Origin: Liolophura sinensis | Lineage: Eukaryota > Mollusca > Polyplacophora > Chitonida > Chitonidae | NCBI RefSeq assembly: GCF_032854445.1 | Contig: NC_088295.1 | Location: forward strand, 86,040,644-86,100,643 | Length of the DNA stretch: 60,000 nt | Direction of reading: 5' to 3' | Shown here: one piece after another, positions 38,756 to 50,176 of the stretch | Layout of the letters: each line of letters starts with the position of its first letter | Numbering within the stretch: the first letter of the stretch is position 1 | Translations under genes and position numbers: made by a program | The notes under the pieces: generated by a model | Seen by the model: the letters and a program-made list of their open reading frames with translations, nothing else | Databases searched by the model: none | What the model was told of the DNA's origin: nothing

Positions 38756-39137
38756 GGGGCTTCTGTGGCTCTGCTGGTTAGCAGCGTAATGACCCAGGAG
38801 CTTCTCACCAATGTGGTCTCTGTGAGTTCAAGTCCAGCTCAGGCTGGCTTCCTCTCGTGGGAAGGTCTGCCAGCAACCTGGGGATGGTTGTGGGTTTTCA
38901 CTGGGCTCTGCCCGGTTTCCGGAGTACGGCATAAAATACCAATGAAATAAACAAATAAATGAATAAATAAATTTTTCATGCAGGTATTGCCATTTACCTG
39001 TTTCGTTATCTTATTAGTCATGGTCATCTTGCCATGTTAATCAGTTCAAGTGCCATTCTAACCACTGGAATGTTTGTGAAAAGTGAAATATTCTTGAGTA
39101 TGGCGTAAAACACCAATCAAATAAATATATAAGTAAA
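38756..39137 (+). mobile_element. Composite repeat: SINE + about 107-bp unit + SINE tail
   Basis: A SINE copy (38756-38971) lacks part of its head and part of its 3' region. After it comes a roughly 107-bp segment beginning TTTTTCATGCAGGTATT and ending CCACTGGAATGTTTGT, then the last 50-odd bases of another SINE (from about 39078, AAGTGAAATATTCTTGAG). The same order, including the same middle segment, occurs at 52690-53272. So this is one mobile or duplicated composite unit, not two chance insertions. Relative to that copy, the second SINE here has lost its front part. Confidence 0.8.
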
Positions 39138-39949
39138 AGGTAAAGTCTTACCTCCATCATCTGTTGAAAAATACTACGTATAGGAAAGGACTGTGACATG
39201 GTTGCATAATAGAAGGGCAAATGACTTCATCTCATGTACTTTGTACCAAGGGCACTACTGTCCTTGTAGCCTTAAACTGGTTACGAGTGACATTCAGGAG
39301 TGAATCAAGAGGACAAGGAGTTACATATTAGAGGAAAGGATGGTCCTCTTATAGAAAAATATGTTACTTAGTTTTCTGTAACTAGGCTTACTCCTTTATT
39401 AGATGAATGAAAAGAGGCTGTAAAACCCCAAATTGTTTCATTTAATTGTGTACTTTTGTGGGTTACAGTCCTGTATCTTCAGAAGCATAGAGCAATGTTG
39501 ATTGCAGCATTGTATGTGCCTGTTAACTCTGACAGTCTTAGCATGTAAAATGTTTGCTAACTTCGTGTTTAACACACTGGTAACCAATATCAAATCCATG
39601 CTGTCAAAAAAACAATGATCAGTCCTCTGGGTCAATAATAAAAGTCATGAACCATTCTATTTTGATAGGTGTATAACTTCAAAGTTTTCACTTGTATTTA
39701 CTGTTTAGATGTTTATGTGTTTATATCATAGCATAAAACTGTCTCAGGACTAAGGGCATGTCTTATGCAGCATTTCTGGTTTACTGAAGAATAATGAAAA
39801 AGTAATTGTGGATGAGATCTGTTGTGTTGCATTTCTGTCAGGCCGTGTTTTGTGAGAAGTGGTGCACGCTGTTTTGTGTATCAAATCAACATTCGGTTTG
39901 TGATGTTGTCACTCTGTGTCTACACCTGCCCCCTCACCTTGCCTCTCAG

Positions 39950-40096
39950 ATAACCTGTTCAGCAGACGAGGGTCACCGGGCGCCTGCTTCAGCCGGGTCA
40001 AAACTGCCGACCCGACTGTATACCTGTTTGGTGAGGACAAATCGTGGCAGGGGCTTATTGCGGTGTTACCTGAGCCAGCTGTAGACCTGACCACTG
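39950..40096 (+). CDS. Candidate cassette exon, phase 1-1
   Basis: A strong acceptor (long pyrimidine tract, then GCCTCTCAG|AT) and a moderate donor (CACTG|GTAATC) enclose exactly 147 nt. Entered in phase 1, it is fully open for 49 codons and leaves in phase 1. It could therefore be included or skipped between either first exon and the F-box exon without changing frame. GC and CpG content are well above the flanking intron. The peptide contains RRGSPGACFSRVK and TVYLFGEDKSWQGL; I recognise no family. It could be an isoform-specific linker of the FBXL7 product, a piece of another gene, or a chance open island. Confidence 0.4.
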
Positions 40097-43000
40097 GTAA
40101 TCAGGTTAACCCTATGTCAGCACACGGAGAACATTCCCACAGAAAAAACGGGAACCTCAGCGGTTTTAATCACGATTCATTTAGGCACTGTTGAACTAAT
40201 GTGTAAGGGGATTCCATCAGTTGCTCCTCTCCACCCCCTTTCCACCCCCCCCCCCCCTAGTTTTCCCCCCAGCAGTTTGCTCCACGTGCATATTACAGCA
40301 TCTGAGCAGACATGCTGCTGTCCGTGTGTCAACCACAAATAGTAACAATGCTGAGAGCCTATTAGATTAAAGAAGATGATGAATTGATGTTTAAGGTGTA
40401 AACAAGGAAGCTGTTTATATCTTTAGTGTTCATAGCCAGACTTCCTCAATCACTCCTAATCAAAAGCAGAGTGTCCAAACTGAGTACCATTAAGGTGGAT
40501 TGTACATTCTGATTGACTATAGAAGTAGGAACACCTTCATAAAGTAAGCTAATAGCTGATACCATAGATACCTTATCTTAATTCATGGTTGTATCAGTTC
40601 ATACTATAATTATGTTTGTCCGATAGGGATATTTAATTGATTGCTTGTGTTTGAACACAGAATAATTCAGCGGTAATGCTTCAAATACCTGGTACAAAAT
40701 TACATGATGCAGCTAACTGATTACTGGTAAATAATTTGACATTGATAATGTATGAATACCTGTATATGTATTCTCTAAGCTATTACCTGTGTATATGTAC
40801 AGGTACTGTATATGTTGAATCTTCACTCATCTTGCAGACTTATATATACAAATGTATGTACTTCATGTCAGCTGTTCATTGAGCATTGATTACATGTGCG
40901 TGATCTCTGCCTAATCTTAACTTCCATCTCTACGCTTACATGTAAATTTATGATAGATTTAGAGATATGAAATTGTCATCTGAAGACGATAAGATGAATT
41001 GAATTTTGAGGACATAATGAAGAAAAACAGAATGTGGATCACGTTAAAGAAAAATATCGACACTGTAGAATATCTTAGGGCACCTGCAGGGAACTTGTGT
41101 TAGTTGACTGTAGCAGTTCAACATGAAATGACAAAAAGACTTAGGGCTAGCCAGGTGGTACAGTGTCTTGGGGACATGTACACGTCTGTTCCAATCAAAT
41201 TATCATGGAAGATATGGAGAAAAAGTGTAAATGAGCCACCTTGAGTTGGGCTTAATTTTATGATGCCATAAACTGGTTCAGTTATCAGTGATAGATACAC
41301 AGGTAACTTCAGTATTTTTGTTGAAACCTTGTGTTATTAATTAAGTTATAAAATTGATCAGAGGGTAAGCTAACCCACACAAAAAGGGACACTTGATTTT
41401 GGTTGTAGTCAGGTGATCATTGATAGAATATGTGTACGTACATGTCAGTCAGGTGTAAGACTTTAAGTTTCTGTCAACAAGGTCAGATAAATGTGTGACT
41501 TCAGACAATAGAAGTCACATATCAGAATACCTCTTCGGGTGTAATAATGATTATTAAACCAGGTGCTATCTATACAGGTTTGTTATGATATACCTTAATT
41601 GGCCTCATTACTGTGTATAGCCTATAGAATACACCTGCACAAATGTGTTACAAGTGGGTTATTTATTAATTGAGCATGTAAACCCTTGATTAATTGAATC
41701 AGTGGAGCTGATAAACAAGCTCTTGGCTGGATAAGTGTGATCATCATTCATCAGGTTTACATGTCTCACTCAGTAGAAACCATACTTGTACAATGTACAT
41801 GTAACATCTGAGTTGCTTAGGGTTTTGATGTTCTGACTACTACTGTGATTATCAAGTTTCCCCAGACAAGCCTGACAGACTGAGGGTTATATTGGGCATA
41901 GCCTGAAGGCTGATAGGGTTCTGCCTGTCGTAAATCCCTCTTTGTCTTACCTGTTTATGTACCTGATGCACAGATGAGGGCAGGTGAGGACAGATGAGGA
42001 CAGATTTCAGCCTGTCAGTATCAGCATGTATAGGTAAGAATATATTTTGACTTGTAATTAAGAAATGCATGATGTTGATTACATGTGCCATTTACCTGTT
42101 CAGACGGCATACAGGTCTACAGTGAGTTTACTGATTTTATTTATGGACGTTTAAGATAGCCTAAGGAGATAGAGCACATACATATGTGTACTGGTCATTC
42201 TGGTGATAGTGTTATGATGTAGGGTCTTCAGCATGGCATTCCAGTGAGGCAGCATCATAAATATGTAACTGTCCACATTACTCTTTTGGAAGAAGGTCAC
42301 CATTGTGAAGGGTTGGAAAACATGTTGAAAGTGATATTAAATCTCACACGATCAACAATTACTGGTTCTTGTCATGATCATAGTTGGTAAACTCATTAAG
42401 GCATGTCAGTTTTTGACAATTTGATTTTGCACTAACGCCAAATGTCATTGAAACAGTCATTCAATCCATGAATAGGAATGTGTGGATTGCAAGTTAGACA
42501 TGATCTCACAGAACAGAGAGATGACTGGCAAATGGCCAAGTGAGAGACCTGCTAACCAGGTGGAATGTCAGTGTTGGATTTTATCAGCTTATCTTAACAG
42601 TGATGGCAGGTAGCATGGGGGTTTAATCTGATTTTAATGGAAAGGGGAGGGGGTGCTTTTAGAGGACTTTTGTTGTGTGGACAGTTTTTACACAAGGTGA
42701 AGCCAATGATTGGCCTGCCACAGCCTGAGACCTTATGCTGTATTCATCTAATGTGTGACTCTTCCCACTAAGTTCTCACAATGTCACGAATTCTTGACCA
42801 TAATTATCAACAGACCAGTTGTCTGAATGACCAGTTATGTTCCTTAGCCCAGTTCTGCTGAGACTGAACGTCTGACGTTCTTTTCTCCTTGATTAATCAA
42901 ATATGCTTTCATATGGCCAGCTTAGACCCGTGCAGTAAAGTGTTTACCTGTGCTCGTTAAGAATTCTTACACTGGCCAGGTAAATAGCAGACCCTCTTTG

Positions 43001-46000
43001 AAACTGGCTTGGATTGCTGGTATTAATCATTAGACCCTAAGTAAAGACAAATATGGCCTTGCACTATGCACGGGGATAAATATCTGTTCTGAGCTGACCA
43101 GTTAAGTAGGGAAAGACATGGACAATGCGGGATTTGACTACTGAGCAGTATGTATGGAACAAATTATAGTTAGCCAGAATTTGCATGAGAGAGCTGATTG
43201 TAAAGGTTAAGACATGCAAATTCTATCATAGGGTCACAATATGATATTTTTTCAGTACTAGTTATAGCAGTATAAATTTCACTTATATGCCTACCAAACT
43301 CGTGCTCATCATTGTTGTTCATTGTTGAGTAAATATAATGTTGGTTTTACGAGGTCAGTATATTTCAGTGTTTGATTAGTAGAAATGAAAAGGACGAAGT
43401 AATATGAAATTGGAGAACAACACAACAAACTGTGACTTTGTAACATAAAGTGTCCAACAGTAATCTGAACATCGTGTGATAAAAATACTCAGTCTTGTAA
43501 ATCAAGTAGCAAATAAAAAATGTTATAATGATTGTTGCAGAAAAGTTTATACAAGGTAGTGAGACTGCTTTTATTTTATCTCAGGTGAAAAATTTAAAAA
43601 GAACATACCACAGGTATATGCAGACATGGTAATTTATGCTGATAAATTCGAAGGGTCTTTATAGTAACCTATATGTCTGGTAGTCTTAGGCTTAAAGCAG
43701 CTGGTCACATATTTAGATGATCAGTCTGATGACCACTTCTGCCCTGAAAACCCATTTATTACAGCCTATAAAACATGTTAACTGCTGCAACAGAGAGACT
43801 AACCAGTGGCCAGCTGGAGGGACGGATTAATGGATTCAAACAGGCCCGGTGATGGTGACTAAATGGTATGATAAGTGCATCCCTGTTCAGAATCATTACT
43901 ATTTTATGATAAACAAAAAGCAGATGTTTCTATAAGTTCTCTGTGGACTAAGTGCTGACTGAGGTGCATTTGTTCAGTACAGCTGCATGTGCGAAATCAG
44001 TTAAAAATACTGTCTCACTGGATGTCCAGCATGAAATATGTCAAAATGTATTTATATATTTTACCCCAACGGATTTCACAGTTATATGTACAGCAATAGC
44101 AGTATTGCAAAGATTACACAAATATCTAAAATGTGTAAATTAAGTATGAGCAAGATTCACGGTATAATCTGCCCTACAGATAGATCTGTCAGGGTAGATT
44201 TCTGTCCACCAAGTACTGAATAGATTACTGTGAGTAGTTGGCAAGATGTCAAATCCAACACCTGGTTTCCCTTGTTATCATTTCTAATCTGGATAATCCT
44301 CTGGATAATGGATTCAAACCACTGAGGGCTGACTGTGGAGTTTAGCTTCCTTTGCTATGGTTGCCGTATTGAGCCTTAAATAACAATGAGTGCAATCCGC
44401 TTGTCTATAGAAATCCTCAGGGAGTTCCCACCTTGTATGCATCCCTCTGAAGTGTTTAGACTTCAATGCCACAACTGTTTACTGATTTCCATTGTTAGGG
44501 AATCATTGCTAAGCAGGTTTATTAGGATCCTAATCAGTTGAACTCACAACCTCTGCTTATTTTCTGAACTCAGGATTGAAAAACACCTTGAAGGAGAATT
44601 CTAGACAATCTATGTTGTGGTTTATTCTCAGATCACAGGCATCTGGTCATACTTATTGACTGTGTACAGAGAGTTACTAGATTTACACAACTGTGGTTGT
44701 TTCAGGTTTTCTCTGGCCTGGGGGTTTTACAATAAATTGCTAATGCCTTTACCAGAGCTTTCCTAGTTATAATCTTTTCAGGTGATAATACAGTAACAGT
44801 AATTAGTGGTTTTAGGGTCGTTAGGTGTGTGTTAGAGCTTCTGGTCCCATATGCTGCTTCAGAGTTGTGGGAAGATTTGTGGACTATGATCTGCTACAGC
44901 AATGATACCCTGTTTTGTTGTTAAGCCAGTGGTGTGGATGCATCAGTCTGGTGTAAATTGTAAAGCTTAAACACTTGTGCCATTTTCTTTCTCTGCTTAT
45001 TTTTGCTGATTTCACTTGTTGTTTTGTTATGGTAGTATAAATTTTTCCAGTGAAAGTCGCTGTTTTCTCAGTGGATGCATTGGTGTGTGTTGATTTTCTC
45101 CTAGTTTTGGTAATGTTCAGTCCTAGATGCCCTCTCTCCCACCCAATTTCTGAACTTGATTTGGCTGTGTTTAGAAATGAAAAGCTTTTGAGTGACAGGT
45201 AAACGTAGGTAGTGTTAAGAGCTGTAGCCAGGTAAGGTTGTCCTGACACTAGGCACAGACAAGCCTGGTTTACCTGGCAGGACGTCGTTATACAGCTACA
45301 TACAGACCAACATTGTCCATTCAGTGCAGTGTGTATTGGTGGTGAATAGACTCAACCCACACATTGTGGCCAATTTGAAAATGACAAAATTCCTGTGTCT
45401 ACATAATCTACATTAGTGGGGTTTAGAAGAGGCATGAAAGAATTTCACGTGGGGATCGTTGGACAGAAACAAGCTGCCAGTCCAGAGGGGGAAAAAAGCC
45501 CCCAGACAACATCTGTGAAGCGGTCTTTATATGTTGCTTTTCCATTTGTGGTTCTTGCAGCAGGTCAACAAGAAACAGGCTCTGGGTGTTTGCTGAAGGA
45601 TTTGTAGGGCTATAGAGTGGGTATTCAGCGTTGGTTAGTGACCAGCCTGTGACAGAACTAGCAGTTGATTTCTGCGCAACATATAGAACATTCCCTTTAG
45701 CGATTGCTCAGATATCCAGTGAGAAAAACTATTACAACACTGCTGGTTATTTGTGTGACGTGCCCTGTGTTTAGCGGGCTGTTTCCTGCATGTGACAGGT
45801 ACTTCCTACAAGGTTAACATTCCACAGAAATGCTGGTCGTTTTTAAGACATGGGTTATCTGTACCCGGACAGAGGTGTCATGTTAGCCTGAGGTAATTGT
45901 CAGGTGTAGATACAGGAGTGCTGTGTTAGTGTTTCATCAAATCACAGGTGAAACGTGTGGTCATTACTCTTCTAAATATAGCCCTACAGGACCCTTACAT

Positions 46001-46060
46001 GATCAGAACCCCAAACAGTATGTATATGTAGCATGGACAAATGGTCCCTACGTAGTATAA

Positions 46061-46134
46061 TTATGTTTGTATGTTTGTATTCTTGGGGTTTTAATGACGT
46101 CATACTTAACAATTTTTCAGTCATATGACTGAAA
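46061..46134. mobile_element. Remnant of the (TCAC)-tailed retroposon family
   Basis: CTTGGGGTTTTAATGACGTC resembles the unique end of the short insertions at 6076 and 19348 (CTTGGGGTTTAACGTCG). It extends further, into ACTTAACAATTTTTCAG and a perfect 20-bp palindrome at 46115-46134. The tetranucleotide tail is absent here. It therefore shows more of the element body that the two short insertions lost by truncation. Confidence 0.5.
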
Positions 46135-46399
46135 GGAGCCATTAGATGTGTGTACATGTACTCTGTCTTCTTGTAGTTGCCTACTTAGTGATTGTTTACA
46201 CACATGTTTATAAATTTCACAGATTAAGATTCCTTCCCTCTACTTTTTTCTGTTTTGGCTTGATGGCAATATAGTGTTCACAGAGCTCCAGTGGTCATTC
46301 AGGTTGTCTTATATGAAGTTCATATAAGGGGACTTAATTTTACCTTACACCAATATAACAAAGAAATAGCTGTAAGTCCCATATGGGCATGTTCATTAT

Positions 46400-46520
46400 G
46401 TGCTCCGGGCACACTGGCTACCTGCACCCATAAAATTGACTGCCATTGTATAAGTAAACCATAATAATAAGGTAAAAAAACCCAGTCTGATTAAGTAAAT
46501 CAGTAAGTCAATAAATAAAT
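46400..46520 (+). mobile_element. Highly decayed SINE 3' half
   Basis: Patchy similarity to the SINE 3' region: GCTCCGGGCAC, ACCCATAAAATTGACTGCC, TTGTATAAGTAAA and a terminal AATAAATAAAT run occur in the expected order. Spacing is preserved but identity is low. Confidence 0.45.
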
Positions 46521-47894
46521 TATTTCTTGGCCTTTAAAGTTTGTTAGGATATTCAAGTCAAAAAGGAAATTTTTGTATTGGGGAGTGTGTTTGCCTGGGG
46601 TTAGACGAATGGCTCAGTAGATGGGTCTAGATCATGACATGTACCTATATGTCGTATTCCCACATTCACATCAGCCATATGCATGTGGGGGTCATGTTTG
46701 TTAACACCACAGTCCTGTCAGAGATTTCAGGTTATATCAAAAACTTGAGTGTATAGCTGATCATGGAGAACAGTGATGATAAAAAGTTTGTAAAATTGAT
46801 AATTCCCATGAAAATGTATGAGAAATCTCCATAATCTTAATGTATGTATAACTGTATACATGTGGCGAGCTAGTGGAGAAATCTGATACTGGTGTAAATG
46901 TATGTTTCAATTTAATATGGTCATTCAACCGTGTCAGTGGGAAAGACTGGTGACCCAGTAATAATCATGGGAAGTACCACATCTTTGCTCAGAAACACAA
47001 TTGAAATAATGATAGAAATGGATTTCTCGCCACCTTTCTTACATACACTGTATATGTATGTATTTTGGCCAGTTAGTTAAATTAGAAGACAAAAATCAAA
47101 CAAGGTGCACTAGATGTACAGGTATCTTATAATTACTGTTTTAGGGCTATGTGTACATGTGCAGTACCGCCGGATCCTTTTAACCATCAATTCTACGCCC
47201 ATTGTGGTTGGATGGTCCTTGTTTCATACACCCATTATACACCATGGCCGGACCCTGATCAAACACGCCGTCATCCTCAGCCCACCATGGACATAGGGTT
47301 GGCCTACGGTCTGGGGATAGTCCGTCCATGGTGGCGCCATGGCCAGAATGTCATTTAATGACATTCATTCACTTGCGAGTTTGATTTAATAATATCGGAC
47401 ATACAGTGTAGATCTGGTATTATTCGCGTGATCAAGTTTCAGGCCGTAAATGTACTGTTCAAACTTTTAAAATCATTTTTTGGAACTTTATTACCGATTT
47501 TGAATGTAACACGTGCACAGACAAAGCTGATGTTTCGCGAAAGGTATTTATTTGGGTTACTCTAAAGTTACGGCAAAATTAAACTGGAATTGAGCTAATA
47601 GATTTTATCTCTACCAAAAATCTGGTTTTGATTTTTGCTTTCTTGGTGTATTCTTATAATTTATACATTGATGCTGCCTCCCATCTGGGTGTTCATAAGA
47701 GACCGTTTACAGGAAATTGATCTGTTTGAATATATAAAACATTTGATGATCATGAGCAATCAGTCTACATACGATGGCCAGAGGATCTCGTCACTGTGCA
47801 CGTATTGTATAGGCTGACTGTAGGCCGATGGTTAACGTATCCTCCGGCCACAATGGATGTAGGATTAATGGTGTGGATTCGTCTGTACTGTGTA

Positions 47895-48470
47895 TGCATG
47901 TGCAAGCATACTGTATTCTACTACGTCCACAGAACACTCTGTGATATCGTGTCTTGACATGTGTACTGTATTCTGACACGTCCACAGAACACACTGTGAT
48001 ATCATGTCTCTGCATGTGTACTGTATTCTGACACATCCACAGAACACACCATGATATCGTGTCTCTGCATGTGTACTGTATACTGACACATCCACAGAAC
48101 ACACCATGATATCGTGTCTCTACATGTGTACTGTATTCTGACACATCCACAGAACCCACCATGATATCATGTCTGTTCATGTGTACTGTATTCTGACACA
48201 TCCACAGAACCCACCATGATATCGTGTCTGTTCATGTGTACTGTATTCTGACACATCCACAGAACACACCATGATATCATGTCTGTTCATGTGTGCTGTA
48301 TTCCGACACATCCACAGAACACACCATGATATCGTGTCTGTTTATGTGTGCTGTATTCCGACACATCCACAGAACACACCATGATATCGTGTCTGTTCAT
48401 GTGTGCTGTATTCCGACACATCCACAGAACCCACAATGATATCATGTCTGTACATGTATACTGTATTCTG
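47895..48470. repeat. 55-bp minisatellite, ten copies
   Basis: The anchor TCCACAGAAC recurs at exactly 55-bp intervals from 47926 to 48421 (ten occurrences), with no length variation between units. Each unit also carries TGATATC[GA]TGTCT and a CATGTGTACTGTATTCTGACAC segment. Variation is limited to a few positions. Open frames on the minus strand through the array are a by-product of the repeat. It lies in the intron about 600 bp before the F-box exon. Confidence 0.95.
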
Positions 48471-49077
48471 TAAAATGTCCCTCTAATGGGAATTTTAGTG
48501 CAGCTGTATAATCATGATATTTATTAAATTGTCAGTTACATTTTTACAGCCTAGTTTGAATATCATTACATTTGTTTGTAAAATGTTTCCTTTTTGCTCC
48601 TTTGGAATAGTCCCAAGGTTTGCTTTGATACGTAATATACAAGTATATAACATGCTAAAATCAAGAATCAATTCCATGATGTGTCATGGTTTGTGTTTGC
48701 TCAGGCAGTACATAATGTTTGTAACATTTTTTACTGAGTGGGTAATTTAGTGAGAATACGTGCAAGTAATCACAGCTGACATACTCTGTACAAAGTGATT
48801 CAGGAACACTAGGAGAGCTCAGGTAACACAATCACTCAGGGAACAAGTGAAATTAGAATGATGGTCATATCAGTGTCCTTAAACATGCCTATCACACCAC
48901 TGTGCCCTGCCCATCTATCGGGAACTCTTTCCACTTTACTAAACTGACAATGATAATATATCCTATCAGCAAATGCTTCTGTTATACTTTTTCCAATGTA
49001 GTTCTCTAATCAAATCTGCTACGAATATTGTTTATTATTTTTTTCATGCTAAATGTTGTTGTTGTTGTATCTTGCAG
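48471..49077. other. Intron end before the F-box exon
   Basis: Unique AT-rich sequence. A pyrimidine- and GTT-rich tract leads to the acceptor CTTGCAG at 49071-49077. Nothing else was recognised. Confidence 0.6.
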
Positions 49078-49912
49078 ACCCTGTCCAGACATTGGAGTCG
49101 GCTCATGACTCAGCTCAGGCATCGCCTCTGATGTGGTCAGTGGCCACAGCGGCCATTATCCATCTCCAAAAATGAGCTCTTTCAAGGGAGGTGACCAGGA
49201 TGACCCAAGTTCAACAGACAGCAGTTTCTCTCATGGGCGGCTCCAGTTGGTCGAGCCCAAGTACCAAGGGCCACCATCATCATCATCAGCATCATCTACA
49301 TCGTCAAAACCACATTAATCAGGAGTGTCCTCGTTCCGGGGTCAGGATGTCTCCACGACCTCCACTGTCTCCCGGCATGTACAAAGTGCAGCACATGGAT
49401 GCGCGTATTGACTTCATGACCAACGAGTTTAACCACATGGACTTGCATGACACAGATCGGTTAATCATGAAATCATCAAAAGGCAAGCGTCATCATTCGA
49501 GACTGTCTCCTTTTGACTTGCTGTCTGATGATGTCATTGTCAAAATATTCTCCAGTCTTCCTACGGACTCGTTGTGTCGATGTTCACGGGTTTGTCACCG
49601 CTGTACAGGCTTGTCTGGGACCCAACCCCTCTGGACTGCCATTGGTCATCAACACAGATACCATCAACATTGACAAGGCTTTGCGAGTGCTCACCAAACG
49701 CCTCAGCTATGAAACGCCGAGTGTCTGCGTGATTGTAGAGAAAATTAATCTGAATGGATGTGAAAAGCTAACAGATAGAGGTCTGCACATCATCGCCAAA
49801 CGCTGTCCAGAACTGAGGCATCTGGAGCTGCATGGCTGCGCAAACGTCACAAACACGGCGTTGTTTGAGGTCGTGTCTTACTGTGTCAATCTGGAGTACC
49901 TTAATGTTACAG
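49078..49912 (+). CDS. FBXL7: FBXL7 F-box exon with first LRRs; frame broken by small indels
   Basis: FBXL7 recruits substrates to an SCF (SKP1-CUL1-RBX1) ubiquitin ligase. In Drosophila Fbxl7 acts with Fat to restrain Dachs; mammalian FBXL7 targets Aurora A and survivin. The exon enters in phase 1 and encodes a Ser/Pro-rich linker (PPSSSSASSTSS). The F-box follows at about 49510-49640 (FDLLSDDVIVKIFSSLPTDS, then CRCSRVCHR and the tryptophan-rich end). Next come ALRVLTKRLSYETPSVC and two and a half cysteine-type LRRs (NGCEKLTDRGLHIIAKRCPE). The donor ACAG|GTCAGC at 49913 leaves phase 1. As written, the frame changes at about 49125, 49306-49309, 49602-49604, 49626-49629 and 49644-49645, all at short homopolymers. 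The first shift is avoidable if translation starts at 49133. Family identity is certain; intactness is not. Confidence 0.92.
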
Positions 49913-50042
49913 GTCAGCTATTTCATTGTTCTCCTTTACCCACCTGAGCATCTTTTTGAGTCCACTCTTTAAAACATGTTTGTTGGGCAGAAGTATATGG
50001 CATAATAAAAGTATATTATTAGTATCTAATTATATAAAAAGA

Positions 50043-50133
50043 CTATAATGCTGGCCGCTGTCGTATAAATGAAATGTTCTTGAGTACGGCGTAAAACACC
50101 AATCAAATAAATAAATCAAATAAATATAAACAG
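50043..50133 (+). mobile_element. SINE 3' fragment
   Basis: It starts abruptly at TATAATGCTGGCCGCTGTCG and continues through TTCTTGAGTACGGCGTAAAA to an AAATAAATCAAATAAAT tail. It is close in sequence to the young copies. It abuts the 33-bp minisatellite within about 50 bp. It is either a strongly 5'-truncated insertion or the remainder after expansion or rearrangement of the neighbouring array. Confidence 0.85.
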
Positions 50134-50176
50134 ATTACAGCATATGGGTCCTACCCAGGTCTCATTTGGATTGTGC

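Larger units (their letters stand above)
23535..39949. other. Long intron following exon 1b
   Basis: No exon with coding bias was recognised on either strand. Simple-sequence tracts include C/CA runs (32254-32284) and a C run (34296-34320, giving spurious Pro- and Gly-rich frames). CAGGT/ACCTG words appear unusually frequent from about 24 kb onward. SINE copies are listed separately. Confidence 0.5.
40097..49077. other. Intron upstream of the F-box exon
   Basis: No exon was recognised. It holds a C run at 40242-40257, retroposon remnants at about 46061 and 46400, a GC-richer island at 47150-47345 with several CCATGG-centred inverted repeats, and the 55-bp minisatellite. It ends in a TTTTTTTCATGC...GTTGTTGTTGTATCTTGCAG acceptor tract. 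Confidence 0.5.

Noticed and set aside
44884-45249. 121-codon minus-strand open frame in the intron
   Set aside because: Low-complexity composition with no recognisable domain; no flanking splice or promoter evidence.
47791-48201. Minus-strand frame of about 136 codons with repeating motifs
   Set aside because: It runs through the 55-bp minisatellite and has no features outside the array.
49191-49315. His-rich tract (HHHHHQHHLH) as part of the FBXL7 protein
   Set aside because: This is the wrong frame over a TCA repeat. The neighbouring frame gives the Ser-rich linker expected for FBXL7 at this position.
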